Assembly (NCBI RefSeq): GCF_025502585.1
Contig: NZ_CP106679.1
Coordinates: 3,875,501 to 3,939,500 of the forward strand
Origin: Reichenbachiella agarivorans
Lineage (GTDB): Bacteria > Bacteroidota > Bacteroidia > Cytophagales > Cyclobacteriaceae
DNA length: 64,000 nt
Direction: 5' to 3'
The notes under the pieces were generated by a model. That model was not told the origin of the DNA. It saw only the letters and a program-made list of their open reading frames with translations, and ran no database searches. A program made the position numbers and the translations under genes. This document shows, in pieces, positions 1 through 9,541 of the stretch (position 1 is the first letter of the stretch; each line of letters begins with the position of its first letter).

Positions 1-1910
1 TCAGATCGATCCAATGCAACGGAGCTATTAAATACCTGCAAGACCATAGAACTCACGTGACCCCCTTCGTCTGGAAAAATCAGCTCGACGGTATTCTTCT
101 CACGCAACAGGCCATGTGGCACAGGTATCTCCAGCACGCCAAAGAAGATATCGCGGGTCTTCTGATCATATCCTCGCCAATCATTCAAAACGGGCACCAT
201 TTCTCCGTTGACTTTGAGTGCAGGTCTGAGACTTTTGCCATGGTCTCTACCCATGCCTACCCTGAGTACGGCTTCACCTTGATCTCCTACATTTACCCCT
301 GGGATAGAAAAGACTAAACTCTGCTGAGGTCTGATCGGTACAAGGTAATTGGTCGCATAGTACTTCTGCTCCTCCAAGCTTTCGGTGAGCGAGATTTCGT
401 TTTCAAATTCATATTTCATGATTACGGTAGCCTGCTGTCCCAGCTCGAATGCATCGATGGCCACATCGTAAACCAGTGTATCTAACTGTGGGATGTCATC
501 GATCTCATACAAATGCTGTGCAGTGATTTTTACCAGTGGGTTATTCGTTGTACCTTTTATTTTCAGGTTTACGGTTTTGGATTCTTCATTGAGATTGCTC
601 AGGATTACATAAGCTACACGTCCATCCACATAAGCATCAGCCATCATGTCTATCTCGTTGGACCAAGTATCCACACGTGTACCGTTCAGCTCTGCCCACA
701 TCTGATAGTACTGCAGCAAATAAGTGTAGATATATCCATCATGCGCTTCTTCACCAGGCAACTCCCCGACCTCTCTCATAAGCCGTGGACCATAGGTATT
801 GTACTCCGCATCTGCTGGTTTGGCCCAGCTGGCCTTCAGCAACATGAAAGGGATCGAGTTGAGAATCTGATCTGGGCGCTCCATGAGCTGCACCATCATG
901 GTATTGAACGAACGTAGGTTGTACCAATCCTCCTTGGGATCATAACCTCCTTCGCAGTTTTTGCAGAGCCAACCATACTCTGATACTGAAAATGGCTTCA
1001 CCTCTCCCAGTCTGAGATAACTATAGTGACCTATCATATCCATGATCGCTTCGATATTGCTACCTGATCGATGGAGCTCCTGGGTTATATCACCAGTATT
1101 GTCGATAAAATCATAGAGATGAAAAGAAAAGAAGTCCATATCCGCTCCCGCCTCATCGATAAAGGTTTTCCATGTATTGTTCCAGTGAGAAAAATTGTTG
1201 GATTCGAAAGCGGGGTGAGCCGCAGAGTAGCCGCCCACCCAGAGATTTGGATTCAGTTCTTTGATGCGCTTTGCCACTACGCTATGGTACTTACTCATCT
1301 CCAGGTTTGTCGTGCCGAGCTGGTCGGTCTTTACGAAGGGTTCATTGATCACCTCGATCAAACCAGGCCTAAGTCGGCCTGTCACTCCCCCTTCTCCAAA
1401 ATATTCTTTGAAGTACTGACCGTAAAATTCAGCGGTAGCTTCAAAACCATCGTAGGTCAGTCCCCCTACTGATGTAGCCTGACCATGTGGGAACATGTGT
1501 TCTTGCCCCCCTACTACCATGTTGCTATAGCGGTCTTCCAATTGATGTGCAGCAGTCTCAGCAGCATATGCATTGATTGCCAGTTGACCTCTGGTCTTCA
1601 TGTGATCCACATCGGGCCAACCCACTTTGCCTGGATCTTCTTTGGTATTGTTCCACTCCCAAACGATCGTACCATTGTTACGACCAAAATATATATCATA
1701 GCCCTCGATGAGCGAGAGTTTTTGTTCATCACTCTCCCATTCACTGCCAGTCACATCATCATGAATCGTGATGTATTTGGCTCGGTCAAACTCTGATACT
1801 CCGTCTACCACATGTTTAATATTTAGGTTGACATCTACCGTATCCTGACCATACAACAGGCTACTACTTAATAGAACAAAAAATTGAAGTAAGTAAAATT
1901 TTGTTTTCAT
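1..1910 (-). CDS. GH86 family beta-agarase/beta-porphyranase (3' end cut by window edge)
   Basis: The frame starts at the ATG ending at 1910 and stays open to base 1, so 636 residues are visible and the C-terminus is missing. The N-terminus is a signal peptide ending near LLYGQD, so the enzyme is exported. It reads as a clan GH-A endo-hydrolase of family GH86, which cuts internal beta-1,4 bonds of agarose or porphyran. The candidate acid/base is Glu190 in VINEPF and the candidate nucleophile is Glu311 in SVSEYGW. A beta-sandwich-like region follows the barrel, from about residue 420. It is the last visible gene of a right-to-left cluster and lies 158 bases after the propeller glycosidase gene. 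Family assignment comes from motif recognition; agarase cannot be told from porphyranase by eye. Confidence 0.8.
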   Translation of the reverse strand, partial: MKTKFYLLQFFVLLSSSLLYGQDTVDVNLNIKHVVDGVSEFDRAKYITIHDDVTGSEWESDEQKLSLIEGYDIYFGRNNGTIVWEWNNTKEDPGKVGWPDVDHMKTRGQLAINAYAAETAAHQLEDRYSNMVVGGQEHMFPHGQATSVGGLTYDGFEATAEFYGQYFKEYFGEGGVTGRLRPGLIEVINEPFVKTDQLGTTNLEMSKYHSVVAKRIKELNPNLWVGGYSAAHPAFESNNFSHWNNTWKTFIDEAGADMDFFSFHLYDFIDNTGDITQELHRSGSNIEAIMDMIGHYSYLRLGEVKPFSVSEYGWLCKNCEGGYDPKEDWYNLRSFNTMMVQLMERPDQILNSIPFMLLKASWAKPADAEYNTYGPRLMREVGELPGEEAHDGYIYTYLLQYYQMWAELNGTRVDTWSNEIDMMADAYVDGRVAYVILSNLNEESKTVNLKIKGTTNNPLVKITAQHLYEIDDIPQLDTLVYDVAIDAFELGQQATVIMKYEFENEISLTESLEEQKYYATNYLVPIRPQQSLVFSIPGVNVGDQGEAVLRVGMGRDHGKSLRPALKVNGEMVPVLNDWRGYDQKTRDIFFGVLEIPVPHGLLREKNTVELIFPDEGGHVSSMVLQVFNSSVALDRS

Positions 1911-2015
1911 ATCATTTAATCTTTCATTTTGCTTTTTTGGCATACGCCAAATGTTATTACAAGATAGCATCCTGCAGAAAACAGAATATGCTTCCCAACT
2001 GGACATCCACTAGAC

Positions 2016-2036
2016 AAAGTATATCCCCCCTCGATT
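2016..2036. promoter_or_regulatory. C-tract motif in the GH86 upstream region
   Basis: The 158-base gap between the propeller glycosidase gene and the GH86 gene contains a run of six C at 2025-2030 within TATCCCCCCTCGAT. Similar C/G tracts occur at about 8615-8627 and 10893-10903, each upstream of a gene of this cluster. A role as a regulator-binding site is inference, and a similar tract also occurs at about 57730 outside the cluster. Confidence 0.2.
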
Positions 2037-2068
2037 GACTACAAAACAACTACCTTGACTAACTGAAC

Positions 2069-4498
2069 TTACTCCACAATCAAGCGAACAAAACCCTCAA
2101 CTAGCGCGCCCTGCTTGGTCTTACCGATCAGCTTGCCTACAAAATCCTGAGTTGTCAGCTCATGACTCTTTCCTTCGAAAACCAATACTAGCCCCTCTTT
2201 CGATTCTTTCGTTTTGAGGATCGCTGCTCCCCTGCCATGATTCACCGCTGAGGACGACCCAAAACGCAAAGAGGAAATATCCAGGTCGCTGACTGGATCA
2301 AAACCCGGCTCAGCATAGATCAGCATTTTGATTTTGCTGGCAGAGGAGAATACGCGCTCATCATCGAGCAACATCAGTCTACGGTGCACCTGCAGCGGAA
2401 TAATCAGGTTTTTCGAGTTGTGTGTATCATTGCTGAGATCTTCGGCTTTGGGCACATCCAATGCCGCCAGAGACAGGTGGGTCGCACGACCATACTGATC
2501 CTGGATCACGTGCGGACGCTCCAGCTTGTACCAGTGAGTCCGGGTGCCATCTACGTATTGGGTCACCTCGGTATCATAGGCCAGCCCAGGATCAAAAGTC
2601 CAATGAATACCATCTGGCGACCGCAAGTAAATCGCTCGTTTGTCCAGAAAGGCATTGATCAATAGATGAAACTGCACCTCGTCTTTCCACATCACCGGAT
2701 CTTCATAGTTGGAGTGACGGTAACGAACGGGAATGCTCTCGTTCTTTTGAATCACATCAGTCAGCACTTCGTATGGGCCCAAAATCCCCACTGTACTTTT
2801 CATCATCCGCCCAAACTTAGTCACGAACAGCAGGCTACCATCATCCAGCTGCACACCGGACAGGTTTCTCTCGACCTGATAGCTGCGACTGTCCTGCCAG
2901 CGCGCCGTGTCGTAGTTGATTTTCATCACGCCTTCGCGCTGCCATGGTCCTGACATAGCGGAGGAAGAAAACAAGGTCGGCTCCCAGTCGATCAGCGAAT
3001 AAAGCAGAAAGCTGCCATCATTGAGCTGGACGATATCTGCATTGTGTCCCAGAGCATCCTTGTAATCGTAGGCACGTGGACCAGTCGGACGATAGGGACC
3101 CGTCGCCTGATCTGCTATGGTGTGTACTACCGTAGAATTGGGCCACTCCCAGTGCCCCTTGAGTCCAGCCTCTGGCCACCTCACCACCAACATGTGGTAT
3201 TTGCCATCCTGATCCAGCACCGGATGTCCACCCCAGTACGACCAGTCTGGATGCTCTATGCCATTGTCAGGATCGCGAGGCAAAACCTGATCTGTACCCC
3301 AAAGCTCCCTACTCAGTGCCTGGTGAATAGGCATGTCTTGAATCAAATCGATGAAAGAAGCACCCCAGACAGTTTTGACCTTGGTAGTGATCTCTTGAGA
3401 AGCCAGGCTTCTGTTGCCACTAAAATCATAAGCATATACCTGGTAGGTGATGGCTATTCCTTTGGGTGCTTTGATGTCTTCGTATTCGCCTTTTTTGATT
3501 CTATGGGCGATTAGCTCCCAGTCAGTTTCGGCTTTTCGCCAAACCTCATAATGGGCGATATCCGGTTCGTCTCCCCAGTCCCAGCGCAATTGAATTTCCG
3601 TATCGAAGGCTTGAGCCCGTAATCCTTGAGGTGCCGATGGTGGCCGCTCATCCACTTTGCGTCGACTGGCGATGGGTGATGGGCCTGATTCCTCCTCGCC
3701 CATCTGGCGAGTCACCAGGTAGTCATATGTCTTGCCCGTCACAAAATCCTCATCCAACCATTGCCGTTGGTCGGTCTCTCCTACCCTCTGGTATTCATCT
3801 GTGTCAGCTTCGGAGCGATAGATCAAAAAATTCGTTTGTGACTCAGCGAGTGGATCTGTCCAGGACAGGGACATGCCATCCGGATCGTCTTCGACTGATA
3901 GCGACACAGGCCCGGCATAGTCCTCGGCGACCACTTCGATATTCACATAGTCCAGATAGACTTTGACATCCTGCTCGGAGTAGAAAGTCGCACGAACAAA
4001 AGGAAACCCCGCAGCGACATCAACTGCGCTAAGTCTGTAAGTCCCTGAAAAATGCTCGGTCGTTTTGTCCGAACCGATCAACTTCACCTTTTCTGCGAGG
4101 ATGCGTTCTTGATCCCCAAACACCAGGCTCAGCGAGATCGTGCCCTTGCAGACATACTCCAGATCCGCCCCAAACTCCCAATGCCATACATCGCCAACAT
4201 TCATCTGCTGATAGCTCGGATTGTTGTCCAACAGACTGGATTCGGCCACACCGATGGCATTGCTGCTAAAAAGCGTGCCGTAGTGAATCCCCATGGGCTG
4301 ATCTCCATCTACCACCCGTGTATCCCAAAATGGGGACTGCTTCGCTTGCCGCCAATAGGCTCGGACGGCATTGAAATCTCCGTCATTGACATGCTCGTGA
4401 GGGGGATTGACTCCCATCAGCACCGCCTGAGCCTTCAGTACAACAGCCGGACATGTCGTACAAAAAGCAAACAGAACCAGAAACAACAAACACCTCAT
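2069..4498 (-). CDS. Secreted multidomain glycosidase: N-terminal beta-sandwich, two FN3 domains, GH43/GH117-like propeller
   Basis: The protein has 809 residues from the ATG at 4498; a GTG three bases earlier overlaps the upstream stop and is less likely. The order is: signal peptide (about 1-23), a jelly-roll-like carbohydrate-binding region (about 25-190), two fibronectin type III repeats (about 195-285 and 287-375), then a catalytic-looking module (about 376-730) and a short beta-rich tail. The module has repeated blade-like motifs such as WSYWGGHPV and LERPHV, as in five-bladed propeller glycosidases (GH43/GH32/GH117 types). Position in an agar/porphyran cluster suggests activity on a red-algal oligosaccharide, for example removal of anhydro-galactose or a substituent, but that is inference. 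A related fragment lies in the mosaic gene at 9.3-9.5 kb. The exact GH family is not certain. Confidence 0.7.
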   Translation of the reverse strand: MRCLLFLVLFAFCTTCPAVVLKAQAVLMGVNPPHEHVNDGDFNAVRAYWRQAKQSPFWDTRVVDGDQPMGIHYGTLFSSNAIGVAESSLLDNNPSYQQMNVGDVWHWEFGADLEYVCKGTISLSLVFGDQERILAEKVKLIGSDKTTEHFSGTYRLSAVDVAAGFPFVRATFYSEQDVKVYLDYVNIEVVAEDYAGPVSLSVEDDPDGMSLSWTDPLAESQTNFLIYRSEADTDEYQRVGETDQRQWLDEDFVTGKTYDYLVTRQMGEEESGPSPIASRRKVDERPPSAPQGLRAQAFDTEIQLRWDWGDEPDIAHYEVWRKAETDWELIAHRIKKGEYEDIKAPKGIAITYQVYAYDFSGNRSLASQEITTKVKTVWGASFIDLIQDMPIHQALSRELWGTDQVLPRDPDNGIEHPDWSYWGGHPVLDQDGKYHMLVVRWPEAGLKGHWEWPNSTVVHTIADQATGPYRPTGPRAYDYKDALGHNADIVQLNDGSFLLYSLIDWEPTLFSSSAMSGPWQREGVMKINYDTARWQDSRSYQVERNLSGVQLDDGSLLFVTKFGRMMKSTVGILGPYEVLTDVIQKNESIPVRYRHSNYEDPVMWKDEVQFHLLINAFLDKRAIYLRSPDGIHWTFDPGLAYDTEVTQYVDGTRTHWYKLERPHVIQDQYGRATHLSLAALDVPKAEDLSNDTHNSKNLIIPLQVHRRLMLLDDERVFSSASKIKMLIYAEPGFDPVSDLDISSLRFGSSSAVNHGRGAAILKTKESKEGLVLVFEGKSHELTTQDFVGKLIGKTKQGALVEGFVRLIVE

Positions 4499-4500
4499 CA

Positions 4501-6975
4501 CTACTGCACGACGACATTCAGATCCATCGCTGCACCTGACACAGGATTGACATAGAGCATTGCTCGGCCTTCATGTGTGGTCACCTTTGATTGGAAATGG
4601 TCAGACACATTTTGCTCCCAGCCGTTGTCCACGGCGACCAGCTTTGCTCCTTCGATGATTACTGTCAATTCTCTCTCTTGATGGCTCACTGCACGCCCCT
4701 TTTCATCGACCAGCTGTAGTGCGATCAGCCACAGACCATCATCGTCTTGCGGACGAAACTCAATCTCAGATACAGCACACACAGGATTGCTGGCTGTCTC
4801 CAGTACATATTCATCGGCCAGTTGGCCGGCGATGTAGCCATGCACCGTCAGTACGCCCGCGTCGAAAGGCACTTGCCACTTCACGATATTGTCATCGCTG
4901 AAGTCGCTCCTTTTTTTTCTGCCTAGGCTCTCGCCATTGAGCAATAGCTCTACCTCCTCACAGTTGCTGTAAGCCTGTACGATGACCGATTCACCTCTCT
5001 GGTAGTTCCAGTGGGGGTGTATATTTTGATACCACTCCCAGCGACGGAGCTGACTCCACACTGGTGCGGGCGTCATCTGCATATCAAACTGCCAACCACT
5101 GCCCTCGTCGTAGCTGTACTCCGACTCATCAGCACGTGCCGTAACGGCATACACCTTGGGCTCATCCCTCCACAGGCACTCAAAAAAATGTCCGCGTGGG
5201 GTCTTGAATCCCGCAAAGTCGAAGAAGGAAATATTGAGTCCCTTCCTTGGCCAGGGGCCCGCCTCACCCATGTAGGCAAATCCCGTCCAGGCAAACATGC
5301 CCGCTACGAAAGGGCGGCTGTTGACACTCGTCCACTCGGAGTAGGTACCCCAGTTTTCTGAGCCGATGATCTTCATGTCCGGATAGGTCTCGTGTGCCGC
5401 ATCGTAGCACTCGGCCCGGTAGTTGAACCCCAGCACGTCCACCGCATCGGCATAGCCACTCACTGCAGCAATGGCCGGTCGTACACTGCCGCAAGTGATC
5501 GCCCGCGTGGTATCTTCTTCCCTGACCCAGCGAGAGAGCTGCTCCGCCACAATGGCAAGTGAGTCCGTACCACCCGTCACACTATCAAATACCGCTTTTA
5601 CTCGCTTCGGATCAAACTCGGGCGTGTCACCATAGCCCGCGTTGTCTGGGTTGAGGATAGCAAAGGCCTTAGAGTAATCCGGGAAAGTCCACTCGATCTC
5701 ATTGCCGATGCTCCACATCACCACACTGGGGTGGTTATAGTCGCGACGGATCAGGTCTTTGAGATCTCGCTCTGCCCATTCGAAAAACACCTCGCTGTAG
5801 CCCTCTGCGATTGCGCCTTTGGCTGCATTGTCCCCCAAGTAGACCAAACTTTTGCCCTTGGGGCTGTGCCACTCATCAAAAAACTCGTCCATGACCAACA
5901 TTCCCATTTCGTCGCAGACCTCCATCAGCTCTACCGAATGTGGGTTGTGTGACATGCGGATCGCATTGACGCCTATGGATTGCAGCTGCGCTACACGATA
6001 TTCCCAGACAGACTTGGGCACTGCCGCACCCAACGCACCCGCATCATGATGCAGGTTCACCCCTTTGATTTTGATATTTTCTCCGTTGAGGAAAAAGCCC
6101 TGGTCAGCATCGAATCGTGCCCGGCGTATGCCAAAGGGGTGAGCTTTACGGTCGATTTCATTGTCCCCTTGGTAAACCTGAACAACCGCTTCGTAGAGAT
6201 GAGGGGACAACAAGCCCCAGAGCTGGGCCTGACCCACTTGCAGCTCTGCCACAAATCGCCCGTCTCGCTGCTCCGCATCTGCTTGTGCTACGACTGTACC
6301 CTGAGCATCGACAACCTCGACTTTGACCGTCGTATTGTCATCCATATCGGTCACACTAGCATCGATCACTACCATCGCTTTTTGACCTTCTATTTTGGTT
6401 GTTGAGATTTTAGTACCCCAAGTTGTCAGATGAGTAGGGTGTGCGCGGACGAGGTGCACGTTTCTGTAGATCCCCGACCCAGTGTACCATCGTGCATCCA
6501 CGTATGCCGAATGGTCAACTTTGACCAGCAGTTCGTTGGGGGCTGCGTCGTTGAGATAAGTAGTCAGGTCGTACTCAAACGAACTGTACCCACTGGATCT
6601 GATACCGAGGTGATGACCATTGATCCAGACCTCCGCATTGCAATACACCCCGTCGAATATGATGCGCGTGTCTCGCCCATCGTCAGCAAGGCTAAACTGC
6701 TTGCGATACCAACCGACACCCCCTGGCACAAATCCGGTGCTGGCGGCTGTCTGCTCCTGCTGGTAAGACTCGCGAATACTCCAGTCGTGCGGCAAATCGA
6801 CATTAGCCCAGTATGTAATCTGCTCATTATCAATTAACTGACCGAGAAAAAACTCCCAATCGTCATTGAACAATGTTTCCTCTCGCGACACCTCGGCCTG
6901 CTGACAACCTATCAGCAAGATGCCCAAACAGAGACTGCTCAAGTATTGCATTATTCTTTCTACGTTCATAATCAT
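4501..6975 (-). CDS. GH2 family beta-galactosidase lipoprotein
   Basis: This 824-residue protein has a lipoprotein signal ending LLIGC (Cys24), so it is probably anchored in the outer membrane or faces the periplasm. The layout is a standard GH2 one: sugar-binding sandwich (about 35-185), immunoglobulin-like domain (about 190-285), TIM barrel (about 290-600) and C-terminal beta domains. Glu426 in SIGNEIEW is the expected acid/base and Glu540 in IIGSENW the expected nucleophile. In this cluster it would trim beta-linked galactose from agar or porphyran oligosaccharides made by the GH86 enzyme. Its ATG overlaps the GH29 stop by one base (TGATG), and its TAG stop lies two bases before the next ATG, so translation is probably coupled. 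A later start at Met9 is possible. Confidence 0.88.
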   Translation of the reverse strand: MIMNVERIMQYLSSLCLGILLIGCQQAEVSREETLFNDDWEFFLGQLIDNEQITYWANVDLPHDWSIRESYQQEQTAASTGFVPGGVGWYRKQFSLADDGRDTRIIFDGVYCNAEVWINGHHLGIRSSGYSSFEYDLTTYLNDAAPNELLVKVDHSAYVDARWYTGSGIYRNVHLVRAHPTHLTTWGTKISTTKIEGQKAMVVIDASVTDMDDNTTVKVEVVDAQGTVVAQADAEQRDGRFVAELQVGQAQLWGLLSPHLYEAVVQVYQGDNEIDRKAHPFGIRRARFDADQGFFLNGENIKIKGVNLHHDAGALGAAVPKSVWEYRVAQLQSIGVNAIRMSHNPHSVELMEVCDEMGMLVMDEFFDEWHSPKGKSLVYLGDNAAKGAIAEGYSEVFFEWAERDLKDLIRRDYNHPSVVMWSIGNEIEWTFPDYSKAFAILNPDNAGYGDTPEFDPKRVKAVFDSVTGGTDSLAIVAEQLSRWVREEDTTRAITCGSVRPAIAAVSGYADAVDVLGFNYRAECYDAAHETYPDMKIIGSENWGTYSEWTSVNSRPFVAGMFAWTGFAYMGEAGPWPRKGLNISFFDFAGFKTPRGHFFECLWRDEPKVYAVTARADESEYSYDEGSGWQFDMQMTPAPVWSQLRRWEWYQNIHPHWNYQRGESVIVQAYSNCEEVELLLNGESLGRKKRSDFSDDNIVKWQVPFDAGVLTVHGYIAGQLADEYVLETASNPVCAVSEIEFRPQDDDGLWLIALQLVDEKGRAVSHQERELTVIIEGAKLVAVDNGWEQNVSDHFQSKVTTHEGRAMLYVNPVSGAAMDLNVVVQ

Positions 6976-8519
6976 CAGTCTACATGTGCCGCTACGTCAC
7001 CTCCAATATCATTTTCTGAGTAGCCTTCGAGTTTGATTTTAAAGGCATGTGCATAGCTCGTCGGCCACTCTTTGGGTGCTTTGATCACGAGTCCCTTGCT
7101 ATTTCTCTCCCAAGAGATCGACTCATCACTACCCAGCAGCGACACCTCAAGGATACGCGAGTTGAGTACGCCGATATCAGTACTCAGCGTTTTCATGACA
7201 ATATCATTTTCGGTCTTGTCCATCACGATAGCATAGACTTCCTTGTCGGATTTTTTGGTGTAGCGGATGTCACGATCAGTATATACTATCTCCATTTTTT
7301 CTTCCACCTTATGTCCGCCTTCCGGCAAACGGGTCGGTCCTTCGCCAAACACGGTCCATGGTCTTGTACCATAGATCGCACCGCCATTGACAGCCAGCCA
7401 CTGCCCCATCTCGGTGAGCAGATCGACCATCTCTTGTGGGATAGTGCCATCTGGGTTGGGTGGTACATTGAGTAGCATCAGGCCATTTTTCGCCACGATA
7501 TCTACCAGTATGTCGATCAATTCATTGGGAGACTTGAAATGGGTATGTGGACGGTAAAACCACGCCCCTGGCGAAGTATCTGTCAGCCATGTAGGATTTT
7601 TGGGCTGATTGGGTCTACCGCGCTCATAATCCTTGATGGCCATGCTTTCGTCATAAGTACTTTCCTTGTATGCCACTCCAACTTCCTTGCCCCACTTCTC
7701 GGCCTGGTTGTAGTAATAGGCCAAAAACTTGTAACGCGTCTCTTCGGTCATGTTTTCCAACCACCAATCGAACCACAGCAGATCGGGCTGGTAGGTATCA
7801 ATGTATTCTTTGAGCACTGCCCACCAGTTTTTGTAAAAATCTGCATCTGGTGTATCCGACTCCAGCGAGTGCGGATTGGTGTAGAGGTCATAATCCTCTG
7901 GTGCTACGCCACCATAGGCATGCGCTGGGGCGAAGTACTTCCAGGTGAAGGCATGGTGAAAGGAAGCCATGTACTTCATGTCTCGTGCTTCAATTTCCTT
8001 TTTCAATTCGGCAGATGGGTCTATACCGCCATAGTTCATAGAGTTCCAGCGAGTAGCCTTGCTATCCCACATGGCGAAGTTATCGTGGTGCATGGCAACA
8101 GGCCCGGCAAATCGAGCGCCTGATTTTTTAAATAGCTCAGCCCAAACCGCCGCATCGAAACCCGACGGGTCAAATTGCTCGATTATATGCTTGTAACCAT
8201 ACTCTGCCGGGTCGCCGTACTTGTTGCTGTGGTGTACGAAATTGTTACTAGGTTTACCGTTTTTAGTCGGCACTTTGTCTCCATCCTCGTACATCACCTT
8301 GCCATGCCAGCCCGCGTACCACTTGCCTTCCGCTGTACCTTCGAAGGCCGAAGACACAGGTCCCCAGTGAGTATAAATACCAAACTTGGCATCCAAAAAC
8401 CACTCTGGTATCTCATAGGTTTCTAGGGAGGAGTGGGTGGGTTTAAATTTTTTCTTTTGGGTGTAAGCCGTACTCACCGCAGCGGCAAGCAGCACCATGA
8501 TCAAAATATTCTTTTTCAT
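6975..8519 (-). CDS. GH29 family alpha-L-fucosidase-like enzyme (possible alpha-L-galactosidase)
   Basis: The 514-residue protein has a signal peptide (about 1-20) and a clear GH29 barrel. Visible motifs are KFGIYTHWG near residue 46, HHDNFAMWDS near 144, and DLLWFDWW, where Asp251 is the expected retaining nucleophile. A C-terminal beta-sandwich follows the IYGTRPW segment. GH29 enzymes release alpha-linked L-fucose, and some family members act on L-galactose, which is a porphyran building block. Activity on L-galactose here is inferred from the cluster context. It is the first intact gene at the promoter-proximal side of the cluster, since the two genes upstream are broken. It couples to the GH2 gene through TGATG. 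Confidence 0.87.
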   Translation of the reverse strand: MKKNILIMVLLAAAVSTAYTQKKKFKPTHSSLETYEIPEWFLDAKFGIYTHWGPVSSAFEGTAEGKWYAGWHGKVMYEDGDKVPTKNGKPSNNFVHHSNKYGDPAEYGYKHIIEQFDPSGFDAAVWAELFKKSGARFAGPVAMHHDNFAMWDSKATRWNSMNYGGIDPSAELKKEIEARDMKYMASFHHAFTWKYFAPAHAYGGVAPEDYDLYTNPHSLESDTPDADFYKNWWAVLKEYIDTYQPDLLWFDWWLENMTEETRYKFLAYYYNQAEKWGKEVGVAYKESTYDESMAIKDYERGRPNQPKNPTWLTDTSPGAWFYRPHTHFKSPNELIDILVDIVAKNGLMLLNVPPNPDGTIPQEMVDLLTEMGQWLAVNGGAIYGTRPWTVFGEGPTRLPEGGHKVEEKMEIVYTDRDIRYTKKSDKEVYAIVMDKTENDIVMKTLSTDIGVLNSRILEVSLLGSDESISWERNSKGLVIKAPKEWPTSYAHAFKIKLEGYSENDIGGDVAAHVD

Positions 8520-8607
8520 CTACTTATCTATACTTTGCAAAAAGAGCGCTCCAGCGCATAAGCAATGCTAAGCATGATGCCACACTGTGGGGGTGGGTAA
8601 ATGCTAA

Positions 8608-8630
8608 GGCAAAACAGGGGGGAAATTGCG
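8608..8630. promoter_or_regulatory. G/C-tract motif upstream of the GH29 gene
   Basis: The 154-base gap between the mosaic pseudogene and the GH29 start holds CAGGGGGGAAATTG, read on the minus strand as CAATTTCCCCCCTG. Nearly the same string lies upstream of the sulfatase at about 10893. The similarity suggests a shared control element for this cluster, and with the upstream genes broken it may be the main promoter region for the GH29-GH2-propeller genes. This is inference from two sites. Confidence 0.25.
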
Positions 8631-8673
8631 CCACCCTACAGAATGCCGTGTTTATAACCCATGGTCAGGACCA

Positions 8674-9541
8674 TCAAGGCCACAATTGGATTTTGTACAC
8701 CAAAGCAGCATCCGCCTCAGCAGGCTTGGTTTGAGGCTGATGTACGACCAGTCCTTGCTTACCTCTGTGCCACTGGATAATCTCTTGACTGCCCAACACA
8801 CTAACAGATTGCATTTTTATACCTTTCGCCTCCTGAGCAAAAACCTTCAGTACTCGCTGAGACTCTTGGTCGTCCCATCCAAGCTGAATGACATAGACGA
8901 CATCTCCCTTGCGCGTATAGCGAATGTCGTGCTCATGGAGTTCATCTAGCCCTCCTTTGAGTGCATCAAATTCGTTCCATCCGTCGTGGGGACGCTGGCG
9001 AATCTGCGTCGGGCCTTGGCCATAAGCCACAAAGGGGCGCGTGCCATAGATAGCCTCTCCGTAGCGCGACATCCAGGCGCCGATGCCCTGCATGGCATCT
9101 ACCTGCTCCTGAGGTATCGTACCGTCTGCCATAGGGCCTGCAGAGAGTAACATAATGCCGTTTTTGCTTACCACGAGGTTTCCATTGACCCTCGACTTCT
9201 CTTTCGATCAATAGTTCAGCTGGCTCATATACCCGCTCTCCAAAGTTTTGTATTTCAACTGTGACCTTCAGCCTATTGGCACCCCAGTAGGAGTACTCGC
9301 TATCCTCTAGTCCATTATCTACCGATCGCGGCACTACAGCATCGGCACCCCAGACATCTGATCGCAACTCTCCTCGTAGAGGGATCGGTTCCAACTAATC
9401 CATAAATCTGCCGCCTGGTATAAGTTTCTCCCAACCTTCAGGTCGTGTTCGTGTCACATCTTGGGCCATCGCCCCGCCTACGAAGGTGCACAAACCTACT
9501 AGTAGCCAATGTTTGATATATTTTGCTTGCATTACTTTCAT
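8674..9541 (-). pseudogene. Mosaic pseudogene: propeller-glycosidase N-terminus + unknown segment + GH29 C-terminus
   Basis: The start is the ATG at 9541, overlapping the sulfatase stop as ATGA. A signal peptide ends at GAMAQD, then homology to the propeller glycosidase begins. An in-frame TAG at 9397-9395 interrupts it. Past the stop, a segment containing RSDVWGADAVVPRSVDNG matches the LWGTDQVLPRDPDNG region of the intact enzyme at 2069-4498. After WGANR the sequence changes to an unidentified beta-type segment (KVTVEIQNFGERVYEP). Near 9175 the frame shifts by one, and the rest (VSKNGIMLLSAGPMADGTIP to the stop at 8674) is the C-terminal part of a GH29 enzyme, similar to residues from about 340 on of the neighbour at 6975-8519. 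No catalytic core survives. It looks like successive deletions joined remnants of two or three glycosidase genes. Confidence 0.8.

Noticed and set aside
57-1796. Plus-strand frames across the first 1.8 kb
   Set aside because: The minus-strand frame is continuous from 1910 to the edge and matches GH86; the plus frames have no recognisable features.
5011-6837. Several open frames of 70-140 codons on the plus strand and in other frames within the GH2 gene
   Set aside because: They are shadows of a GC-richer coding region whose minus-strand frame has full GH2 domains and catalytic residues.
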